A program made the position numbers and the translations under genes. Shown here piece after piece: positions 14,649 to 21,735 of a stretch of 24,144 nucleotides of DNA; the first letter of the stretch is position 1; every line of letters starts with the position of its first letter. Source of the DNA: Flavipsychrobacter sp. (lineage in GTDB: Bacteria > Bacteroidota > Bacteroidia > Chitinophagales > Chitinophagaceae); assembly GCA_021156265.1 (NCBI GenBank), contig JAJNBR010000067.1:1-24144 (forward strand), in the 5' to 3' direction. A model generated the notes under the pieces. It searched no databases. It was not told the origin of the DNA and was given only the letters and a program-made list of their open reading frames with translations.

Positions 14649-16097
14649 CTATACCTGTTTCAATTCAGATACAAGATCCTGCAACACTTTTTTGGCATCG
14701 CCGAATAGCATTGAGGTCTTTGGTTTAAAAAAGAGATCGTTCTCAATACCCGCATAGCCGGGTTTCATGCTTCGTTTATTTACGATCACGTGTTCTGCTC
14801 TTTCAACCTCCAGTATCGGCATGCCGTATATCGGGCTTGACGGGTCTTCTTTAGCTGCGGGATTTACCACATCGTTTGCGCCTATGATCATCACCACACT
14901 CGTAGTGCTCATTTGTTCATTGGCATCCTCCATTTCCATCAGCTTTTCATACGGCACATCGGCCTCAGCAAGCAGTACATTCATATGCCCCGGCATACGG
15001 CCAGCTACCGGATGTATGCCATAGTACACTTCAACACCTTTTTCATTCAGCAGTTTCTCCAGCTCGTGACAGGCGTGTTGCGCCTGGGCCACCGCAAGGC
15101 CGTAACCGGGAATGATCATTACCTTTTGCGCATAGGCCATCAATACGGCTGTATCGTTAAGTGAAATTTCTTTGTAGTGTCCCTGATCTTTTGCTTCACC
15201 GCTTCCACCGGTTGCCTGCGCGCCAAAGCTGCCTATCAACACGTTTTTCAACGAGCGGTTCATAGCTTTACACATCAGAATGGTAAGAATAGTACCGGCA
15301 GAGCCAACAAGAATACCACCGGTAAGCATTACGGGGTTATTGTACAAAAAGCCGCCGAAAGCAGCTGCCACGCCCGTAAAAGAGTTAAGCAATGATATGA
15401 CCACCGGCATATCTGCACCACCTATCGGCAACACAAATAATACACCATAGACAAGCGAGAGTGCCAGGATGAGGTAAAAATAAGTGATCGTCTGTCCCGG
15501 GCGAGCTACCAATATCAATAAAATAAGTCCGGCAACGATGGCGAGCAGACCCAGGTTCACAATATGCTGCCCATTGAATGAACGGTCTTTGATCTTTCCA
15601 TTGAGTTTACCCCAGGCTATAACACTACCTGCAAACGACACGCTACCTATTACCATACCTATCAGGATAGTGGCCAGCATCCCACCGGGCAAAGAGCTGA
15701 AAAACGTATAACCTGACTCTTCGTAAAGCTCCCAGGTAAAGTCCGAAGTCAGGTGATGGAACTCTATGATAGATATGAGCATGGCACACGCTCCGCCCAT
15801 ACCATTGAACATACTCACCATTTCAGGCATGGCGGTCATCTGCACTTTTTTAGCTGACAATGTGCCAACGACGGTACCGACAATCAGCCCCGCAAATATC
15901 CATCCGTAGTTATTCAGCGGGTTACCCATTTCATCCTGGTATAAAAATATCGTTGCAAGGATGGCAGCAGCCATGCCCGCAGCCGCCACAAGATTGCCAC
16001 GGCGTGCGCTGTCAGGATGTGACAGCATCTTAAGACCAACGATAAACGTTATCGATCCGATCAGGTAACTTAAAGCTAAAATGGCTTGCATGTTCAT
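14649..16097 (-). CDS. pntB: NAD(P) transhydrogenase subunit beta
   Basis: PntB supplies most of the proton channel and the NADP(H)-binding domain III of the transhydrogenase that makes NADPH from NADH using the proton gradient. The 482-residue protein has about eight to nine hydrophobic helices over residues 1-290. Domain III follows, with the signatures GYGLAVAQAQHA, HPVAGRMPGHMNVLLAEA, GANDVVNP and KRSMKPGYAGIEN. It is the last gene of the pntAA-pntAB-pntB operon, 29 bases after pntAB. The start MNMQAIL is chosen; a second Met two codons later is equally possible. It converges on the T9SS cargo gene with no space for a terminator between them. Confidence 0.97.
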   Translation of the reverse strand: MNMQAILALSYLIGSITFIVGLKMLSHPDSARRGNLVAAAGMAAAILATIFLYQDEMGNPLNNYGWIFAGLIVGTVVGTLSAKKVQMTAMPEMVSMFNGMGGACAMLISIIEFHHLTSDFTWELYEESGYTFFSSLPGGMLATILIGMVIGSVSFAGSVIAWGKLNGKIKDRSFNGQHIVNLGLLAIVAGLILLILVARPGQTITYFYLILALSLVYGVLFVLPIGGADMPVVISLLNSFTGVAAAFGGFLYNNPVMLTGGILVGSAGTILTILMCKAMNRSLKNVLIGSFGAQATGGSGEAKDQGHYKEISLNDTAVLMAYAQKVMIIPGYGLAVAQAQHACHELEKLLNEKGVEVYYGIHPVAGRMPGHMNVLLAEADVPYEKLMEMEDANEQMSTTSVVMIIGANDVVNPAAKEDPSSPIYGMPILEVERAEHVIVNKRSMKPGYAGIENDLFFKPKTSMLFGDAKKVLQDLVSELKQV

Positions 16098-16126
16098 AGA
16101 GGAAGTCCTTTAAATCTATCTCTTGG

Positions 16127-16450
16127 CTATTTCTTTTTTTTCTTTTTATCAAACATTTCCAACATTCTGTCCGTCACTACAAAGCCACCCACTACGTTCA
16201 GTGTTCCTAAAACCACAGCCAGGAAACCGAGCGTTAGCGCCAGGTAATCGTGCGATGGAGCCTTACCCATTACTATGATCGCACCAATGATCACCACTCC
16301 GTGTATGGCATTGGCGCCACTCATCAGCGGTGTATGCAATACAGATGGCACGCGTGAAATAACCTCGATACCGAGGAAAATGGATAATATCACAATGGTG
16401 AGCAGCCTGTAAGTAGCTTCGTCTGTAAACAGGCTCATTAATTGTTCCAT
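16127..16450 (-). CDS. pntAB: NAD(P) transhydrogenase subunit alpha, membrane part
   Basis: This 107-residue protein corresponds to the C-terminal membrane domain of E. coli PntA, encoded separately as in three-subunit enzymes. It has three to four hydrophobic helices, the conserved segment FLGIEVISRVPSVLHTPLMS and a second SGANAIHGVVIIGA. It ends in an unusual run of lysines (DKKKKKK). It starts 3 bases after pntAA, showing tight translational linkage. Confidence 0.95.
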   Translation of the reverse strand: MEQLMSLFTDEATYRLLTIVILSIFLGIEVISRVPSVLHTPLMSGANAIHGVVIIGAIIVMGKAPSHDYLALTLGFLAVVLGTLNVVGGFVVTDRMLEMFDKKKKKK

Positions 16451-16453
16451 GAT

Positions 16454-17584
16454 CTATGCGTTTGAAGAATGAGGTAATAAGGCGTTCACCCGGTCGTTGG
16501 TTACTGCACCGTTGTGCGTTATACAAGTACCTTTTACAATATCGTCGCTAAAGTTAAGATTCATATTCCCTTCCTTGTCAATGATCAATTTCAAAAAGTT
16601 CAGTACATTTTTGCTGTAAAGTTTGCTGGCGTCGGCAGGCATGGAAGCTGCTAAAGCGGAATTGCCTACTATGGCAACACCATTATGCATTACGGTTTGA
16701 CCATTTTTTGTAAGATCGGTGTTTCCACCTGTTGAGGCTGCCAGGTCGACGATAATTGATCCGGGACGCATGTCATTTATCATCGACTCCGTAATCAGTA
16801 CTGGCGCTCTCTTTCCCGGTATTTGAGCTGTAGTAATAATGATATCTGCTTTATAGACGTGCTCATGTATCTTTTCTTTTTGCCTGCGCTGGAAGTCCTC
16901 GCTCTGCTCCACGGCGTAGCCGCCGGCTGTTGAGGCGTCGGCCGCACCTTCTACCTCTACAAATTTTGCACCCAGGCTCATTACTTCCTCCTTTACTGCG
17001 GGGCGGGTATCAAACACCTCCACCACCGCACCAAGGCGTTTTGCCGTGGCAATGGCCTGCAGCCCGGCCACACCCGCACCCAGTATCAGTACTTTTGCGG
17101 GCGCAATACTGCCCGCCGCTGTCATGAACATCGGGAAATAACGACTGTATTCATATGCGGCTAGCAGCACTGCCTTATAGCCGGCAATATTGGCCTGCGA
17201 GCTGAGCACATCCATAGACTGTGCACGTGTTGTACGTGGTATCGTATCCAGGCTGAAGACTGTATATCCCTTAGCAGCCCATTGCTGCATTTTCTGATAA
17301 TGAAAAAGGGGTTGGAATACTCCCATCAGAACAGCACCTTTTTTCGCCTCACCTATGTCTTCGGGATGAATACCCAGCAGTATATCTGCACCACTGATAA
17401 TAGCGCCGGCATCTTTTATTTCGGCGCCGGCGTCGCGAAAAGCGGAATCGCGGTAAAAAGCCTGCGCTCCTGCCCCCTGCTCTACCCATACTGTCACATT
17501 CATTTTCTTCAATGCAATCACCACTTCCGGCACCAGCGAAACCCTTGTTTCCGGCGCCTTTTCTTTCAATACACCTATAACCAT
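16454..17584 (-). CDS. pntAA: NAD(P) transhydrogenase subunit alpha, NAD-binding part
   Basis: The 376-residue soluble subunit binds NAD(H) (domain I), related to alanine dehydrogenase. It begins MVIGVLKEKAPETRVSLVP as the family does. TIPRTTRAQSMDVLSSQANI is the conserved RQD-loop region. VLILGAGVAGLQAIATAKRLGA is the Rossmann dinucleotide fold (~165-187). VDLAASTGGN lies near 275. Separation of this domain from the membrane part marks the three-subunit type of transhydrogenase. It is first in the operon. Confidence 0.97.
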   Translation of the reverse strand: MVIGVLKEKAPETRVSLVPEVVIALKKMNVTVWVEQGAGAQAFYRDSAFRDAGAEIKDAGAIISGADILLGIHPEDIGEAKKGAVLMGVFQPLFHYQKMQQWAAKGYTVFSLDTIPRTTRAQSMDVLSSQANIAGYKAVLLAAYEYSRYFPMFMTAAGSIAPAKVLILGAGVAGLQAIATAKRLGAVVEVFDTRPAVKEEVMSLGAKFVEVEGAADASTAGGYAVEQSEDFQRRQKEKIHEHVYKADIIITTAQIPGKRAPVLITESMINDMRPGSIIVDLAASTGGNTDLTKNGQTVMHNGVAIVGNSALAASMPADASKLYSKNVLNFLKLIIDKEGNMNLNFSDDIVKGTCITHNGAVTNDRVNALLPHSSNA

Positions 17585-17614
17585 AGATTAAGTTCTATTC
17601 GTTTGACAGATATG

Positions 17615-17644
17615 AAAATATACGTTTTAAACTGAAAGTCCAAA
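17615..17644 (-). promoter_or_regulatory. Candidate promoter of the pnt operon
   Basis: On the minus strand TTTG (17641-17644) is followed by 18 bases and TATATTTT (17615-17622), 7 of 8 matches to the -7 consensus. It lies 31 bases before the pntAA start, in the 122-base divergent gap shared with the ABC-F gene. Confidence 0.5.
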
Positions 17645-17693
17645 ATATGTAGCGCGGAATTGATGTAGCATCAACGCATAGCTGCTACTACAG

Positions 17694-17701
17694 TATCTTT
17701 G
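17694..17701 (+). promoter_or_regulatory. Candidate -7 box directly before the ABC-F gene
   Basis: TATCTTTG is an exact TAnnTTTG match only 5 bases before the ATG at 17707. No TTTG occurs at standard spacing upstream. If used, the transcript would have almost no 5' leader. Confidence 0.45.
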
Positions 17702-17706
17702 CGCTT

Positions 17707-19605
17707 ATGCATTATGTTTCGGCCGAAGGTATCAGCAAATCGTTTGGAGTTAAACCCTTGTTCCACGATATTTCATTTCACATCAGCGAAGGCGACAAGA
17801 TATCGCTTGTAGCGAAGAATGGCAGCGGAAAATCGACATTACTCAAAATACTGGCAGGAAAAGACCAACCCGACAGCGGTACTGTATGGATACATAAAGA
17901 CGTAACCGTTGCGCTGTTTGAACAGGAACCGGTATTTAATGAAGACCTCTCTGTTGTTGACAACATCTTCCACTACAAACATCCTGTAGCTGAAGCGCTC
18001 AGGGATTACGAGCGCATACTGGACGCAGAAGAGAAAGACCCGGTAAAACTTTCAGAAGCGTTAGGCCGGATAGATGAACTTGGCGCCTGGGATTTTGAAG
18101 CTAAAGTGAAACAGATATTAGGTAAGCTGAATATTCATCACCTCGAGCAACCCGTAAAAACGTTATCGGGCGGACAGCGCAAACGTGTGGCCCTTGCCCA
18201 GACGTTAATAGACATCGGCTTTGAACATAAGCATGTGCTCCTGATAATGGACGAACCCACCAACCACCTCGACGTGGAAATGGTAGAATGGCTGGAACAC
18301 TACCTGAACCAGGAAAAGGTCACCTTGCTGATGGTGACCCACGACCGTTACTTCCTGGATGCCGTATGTGATGAAATATGGGAACTGGACGGCAGCGACC
18401 TCTATGAGTATAAAGGCGACTATGAAAGCTACCTGGAGAAAAAAGCAGCCCGCATTGAAAGCCAGCAGGCCAGCATAGACAAAGCCCGAAATGAATACCG
18501 CAAAGAGCTGGAATGGATGCGCAAGCAACCCAAGGCACGAACTACCAAAGCCCGCAGCCGGATAGATGCTTTTTACGATGTAGAAACGCGGGCGAAACAG
18601 CGTATCGAGGATAACAAGGTGGAGTTGCAGATGAAAATGAACCGGCTTGGCGGTAAAATTGCGGAACTAAAGAAAGTATACAAGAGTTACGGAGATAAGG
18701 TTCTCATGCGCGGGTTCGACTATACTTTTAAAAAGGGCGACAGGATCGGCATAGTAGGGAAAAACGGAGCTGGCAAGTCGACCTTCCTTCAAGTGTTGCA
18801 AGGACATGAACCGGCAGACAGTGGCAAGATCAATATTGGCGACACAGTAATATTCGGGAATTTTTCACAGCAGGGCCTCATTATAAAAGAGGACATGCGC
18901 ATCATCGAGTATGTAAAAAATATAGCCGAAAGTTTTCCTTTGGCAGGTGGCGGCTCCCTGAGCGCCGCACAATTCCTCCAACTGTTCCTGTTCCCTCCGG
19001 AACAACAGTACACTTATTTGTCGAAACTGAGCGGGGGGGAAAAAAAGCGGTTGCAGATGCTCACGGTCCTTTTCCGCAATCCCAACTTCCTGATACTTGA
19101 CGAGCCTACCAATGACCTCGACCTTCCCACGCTGTCGGTGCTGGAAAACTTCCTGAGTGAATACCAGGGCTGCCTGCTCATCGTATCGCACGACAGGTAT
19201 TTTATGGACAGGTTGGTGGACCACCTGTTTGTATTTGAAGGCAATGGTGAGATACGCGACTTCCCGGGCAATTATTCAGATTACCGCATCTGGCAGAAGA
19301 CCGAAGAAAAGAAACCTGCAAGTGTACCGCAAGAAGGTAGTGCAACGATAGCTGGCGGCGAGCCGTCCGTGCAAAAGCCCACAAAAGAAAAGAAGAAACT
19401 TTCTTTCAATGAGAAGCGTGAATTTGAGCAACTGGAAAAAGATATGCCTGCATTAGAGAAGGAAAAAGCATTGATCACTGAAAAGATGAGCCGCGCCGGC
19501 CTCGCCTACGATGAACTACAAAAGCTAAGCGAACGAATAACTGAAATAACCCGGCAACTGGAGGAAAAAGAACTTCGCTGGCTGGAACTAAGCGAATACA
19601 TGTAA
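17707..19605 (+). CDS. uup: ABC-F family ATPase, Uup type
   Basis: ABC-F proteins are soluble twin-ATPase factors that act on ribosomes or, for Uup, also on DNA intermediates. The 632-residue protein has two ABC domains. Domain 1 has Walker A AKNGSGKST (36-44), LSGGQ (153-157) and Walker B MDEPTNHLD with Glu183. Domain 2 has GKNGAGKST (351-359), LSGGE (441-445) and DEPTNDLD with Glu466. The linker carries the basic KARTTKARSRIDAFYD stretch. The C-terminal ~75 residues (KKLSFNEKREFEQLE ... EERITEITRQLEEKE-like) form the coiled coil typical of Uup and absent from most other subfamilies. No transmembrane segments exist, so it is not a transporter. An antibiotic-protection role is possible but not indicated. 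Confidence 0.9.
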   Translation: MHYVSAEGISKSFGVKPLFHDISFHISEGDKISLVAKNGSGKSTLLKILAGKDQPDSGTVWIHKDVTVALFEQEPVFNEDLSVVDNIFHYKHPVAEALRDYERILDAEEKDPVKLSEALGRIDELGAWDFEAKVKQILGKLNIHHLEQPVKTLSGGQRKRVALAQTLIDIGFEHKHVLLIMDEPTNHLDVEMVEWLEHYLNQEKVTLLMVTHDRYFLDAVCDEIWELDGSDLYEYKGDYESYLEKKAARIESQQASIDKARNEYRKELEWMRKQPKARTTKARSRIDAFYDVETRAKQRIEDNKVELQMKMNRLGGKIAELKKVYKSYGDKVLMRGFDYTFKKGDRIGIVGKNGAGKSTFLQVLQGHEPADSGKINIGDTVIFGNFSQQGLIIKEDMRIIEYVKNIAESFPLAGGGSLSAAQFLQLFLFPPEQQYTYLSKLSGGEKKRLQMLTVLFRNPNFLILDEPTNDLDLPTLSVLENFLSEYQGCLLIVSHDRYFMDRLVDHLFVFEGNGEIRDFPGNYSDYRIWQKTEEKKPASVPQEGSATIAGGEPSVQKPTKEKKKLSFNEKREFEQLEKDMPALEKEKALITEKMSRAGLAYDELQKLSERITEITRQLEEKELRWLELSEYM

Positions 19606-19608
19606 CAT

Positions 19609-19636
19609 AAAAAAAGCGGGCAGTGCCCGCTTTTTT
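19609..19636. terminator. Bidirectional terminator between ABC-F gene and porV
   Basis: GCGGGC (19616-19621) and GCCCGC (19625-19630) form a stem around AGT. Seven A on the left and six T on the right extend the pairing and give U-tracts on both strands. It serves both convergent genes. Confidence 0.9.
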
Positions 19637-19658
19637 CTTTCAATTATATTCTTCACCA

Positions 19659-20876
19659 TTATGGTGTAGTACTTCCTGATTCTGAGTCTTTGTTTTTCCT
19701 GTCAAATTCAAACAACAGCGAGAAACGCAGCGTGTTCGAAAGTGGATTGCGGTTGATGTCGCTTCCTGAAGGTATGAGGTAAGAAAAGTTCAGGTTGAAC
19801 ACCTGGTAGCGAACACCCAGACCCACTGTCAGGTACTTACGATTCCCCTTGTCTCTGTTCTCGTAAAAATAACCGGCGCGCACAGCAAACTGGTTCTGAT
19901 ACCAATATTCAGCACCCAACGACACCTGGAATTCCTTTATCTCTTCGCTAAAGCCTCCTGGCGCATCGCCGAATGAACCGAGCATACCGGATACTATACC
20001 CTTGTCATTTCGCGGGTCATATTCAGGTCGGTCAACAGGGTCGTTGTCCGTGTTAGTGTCTATCGGGGTAGGCACCAGCAGCTTATTGAGGTCAAGAGCA
20101 AAAGTTACTTTATTATACTCATCGGCCTGGTAAGTGTAAGCACCGCCCAAACCAAGATTTATTGGAATAAAATCTCTCCTGGTAGACGTGTAGGATATTT
20201 TCGAACCTACGTTGCTCAGTATAGCGCCAAGGCTGATATTTCTATTACGGAATTCGTCTATCTCTTTGGTTTTTGTATAGTATACACCAAGATCTGCGCC
20301 AACTGCGTTGCCCGGGCTGTATTGTGCTGTTTGAGGTCCCACCGTCAAACCTGATGCTATAGCCGAGTGTATATATCGGAACCCGAGACCTGCAGAAAGG
20401 TTTTCAGACAGGCGACGAGAGTAGCCAAGATCGAGCGCCAATTCATTTGGTTTACCCGTACCCTGGGGTTGCCCCAGTTGGTCGGTATAGTTGATCTCAC
20501 CCAAAGAGAAATAACGGAACGATGCACTGATTGCCTGGTTATCGTTTTGTCCAAACTTTGAATAGCCTGAGATATAAGCCAGGAAGATATCCGGTACCAG
20601 GTCCTTCAGCCATGGCGTATAGGTCAGAGATATACCATAGGGCTTAGTCGCAAACGGAAGCTTTGAAAGATTCCAATATTGCGCGTTGGCATCAGGACTG
20701 ATCGCGATGCCTACATCGCCCATGGCGCCCGAGCGTGCATCGGGAGAAATTCTCAGAAAGGGTACGGCAGTGGTGATGGTGTTAGTAGTACCATTGATGT
20801 TTGTTTGGCCGAATGAGCTGGTTGCCAGCAGACCCGCTGCAATCGTTAATCCAATAAAAGCAAAACGTTTTGCCAT
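19659..20876 (-). CDS. porV: T9SS outer-membrane protein PorV
   Basis: PorV (LptO) is a FadL-like 14-strand outer-membrane barrel. It takes T9SS cargo from the translocon and carries it to the sortase PorU. The protein begins MAKRFAFIGLTIAAGLLATS with signal cleavage after SFGQ. It shows the family opening VPFLRISPDARSGAMGDVGIA, then SPDANAQYWNLSKLPF and LAYISGYSKF, and ends in barrel strands (LRFSLLFEF) plus a polar tail. The frame extends to a TTG at 20906, but that codon lies within the proposed -7 box, so the ATG at 20876 is used (405 residues). It lies after porU, the arrangement commonly seen in the phylum, yet has its own promoter. Confidence 0.93.
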   Translation of the reverse strand: MAKRFAFIGLTIAAGLLATSSFGQTNINGTTNTITTAVPFLRISPDARSGAMGDVGIAISPDANAQYWNLSKLPFATKPYGISLTYTPWLKDLVPDIFLAYISGYSKFGQNDNQAISASFRYFSLGEINYTDQLGQPQGTGKPNELALDLGYSRRLSENLSAGLGFRYIHSAIASGLTVGPQTAQYSPGNAVGADLGVYYTKTKEIDEFRNRNISLGAILSNVGSKISYTSTRRDFIPINLGLGGAYTYQADEYNKVTFALDLNKLLVPTPIDTNTDNDPVDRPEYDPRNDKGIVSGMLGSFGDAPGGFSEEIKEFQVSLGAEYWYQNQFAVRAGYFYENRDKGNRKYLTVGLGVRYQVFNLNFSYLIPSGSDINRNPLSNTLRFSLLFEFDRKNKDSESGSTTP

Positions 20877-20903
20877 TCTATTAAAATTAAATTTAAAGTT
20901 AGA

Positions 20904-20934
20904 CAAAGGTATCTTATTTACTACAAGTCAACAA
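20904..20934 (-). promoter_or_regulatory. Promoter of porV
   Basis: On the minus strand TACCTTTG (20904-20911) is an exact -7 match. TTG lies 17 bases (20929-20931) or 20 bases (20932-20934) upstream. This gives an AT-rich leader of about 20 bases, ending with TTTAATAGA before ATG. Confidence 0.6.
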
Positions 20935-20982
20935 TATCCCTTTGTCTTCGAAAGATATGCAATAATAGTCAAAGACAATCAA

Positions 20983-21735
20983 TTAACGAACAATAACCAG
21001 TTTTTGGTATGCAGTGGTCTCTATACTTTCTGCGGTAGATATTTTCATGCGGTAAATATATACGCCCGAAGGTAGTCTTACCCCCGTATCCGAATAACCA
21101 TCCCAGGTTATTTCGTTAGCGTGGCTGCCAGTTGGCACGAATGCCTGTTCCAGCTTTTTCACCAGCACACCATCACTGGTATAGATGTTTAGTTCCGCTG
21201 TCATCTGTTCATCCGGATGGTTATGCTCAAAGCGGAAATGGGTTATTTCCGTAAATGGATTAGGATAGTTGATGAGGTTTTGCACTTTTACGATCTTGCC
21301 ATCCGCTACTTCAAAATCTACATAGCCCTCTCCAGAATTATTGTTGACATCCCATGCCTTAACAGTAATGCGATGCAAGCCGTCGCTCAGATCATTGAGG
21401 GGAAAGTTCACGTATCCGCGCTTATAGGTGTTGGTCGCTGTTTCGTAGTAATCGTTCATCACAAAAGGACTGGCAATATCGCCGTCCAATACGGCCGTAA
21501 GATCGTGGCCTACGCTATTGCCCGATACGTTAATACCGGTTTCATCTTCAAGTATAACGTAAAGCAGTGTGTTTTGACCGGTAAGTCCGCCGTTCCTGAA
21601 CAGGCTATCGCCAATATATGGGCGCACTACAGGCGGATTAAACTCTATGATGGGATTGTCTGAAAAGCCGCCCACCGTAAAGCTTGTATCGCTACCCGCG
21701 GCATCGGTTTTGGCGTTTTCAGCATAGAAGCTCAT
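20983..21735 (-). CDS. porU: PorU C-terminal fragment, out of frame with the upstream part
   Basis: These 250 residues continue PorU: MSFYAENAKTDAAGSD is the start of the beta-sandwich region after the C25 domain. FSDNPIIEFNPPVVRPYIGD and GINVSGNSVGHDLTAVLDGD are followed by a T9SS-type sorting domain with NYPNPFTEITHFRFEHN and LPSGVYIYRMKIST. It has no signal peptide, so it cannot work as a separate secreted protein. Codons upstream of its ATG read VFQGK in the same frame, which looks like the natural continuation of PorU. It overlaps the upstream fragment by 17 bases in another frame. It is either the 3' part of a pseudogene or the result of an assembly or sequencing error. Confidence 0.85.
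   Translation of the reverse strand: MSFYAENAKTDAAGSDTSFTVGGFSDNPIIEFNPPVVRPYIGDSLFRNGGLTGQNTLLYVILEDETGINVSGNSVGHDLTAVLDGDIASPFVMNDYYETATNTYKRGYVNFPLNDLSDGLHRITVKAWDVNNNSGEGYVDFEVADGKIVKVQNLINYPNPFTEITHFRFEHNHPDEQMTAELNIYTSDGVLVKKLEQAFVPTGSHANEITWDGYSDTGVRLPSGVYIYRMKISTAESIETTAYQKLVIVR

Noticed and set aside
17814..17838. Walker A of the first ABC-F domain beginning with Ala instead of Gly
   Set aside because: The essential GSGKST part is intact and all other ATPase motifs are present, so loss of function is not indicated.
20877..20906. Upstream TTG start giving porV ten more residues (MSNFKFNFNR)
   Set aside because: The codon lies in the -7 box of the promoter, and the signal peptide is normal from MAKRF.
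21719..21735. Programmed ribosomal frameshifting to join the two porU fragments
   Set aside because: No slippery heptamer with downstream structure is evident, and conserved linker residues seem to be missing, which frameshifting would not restore.
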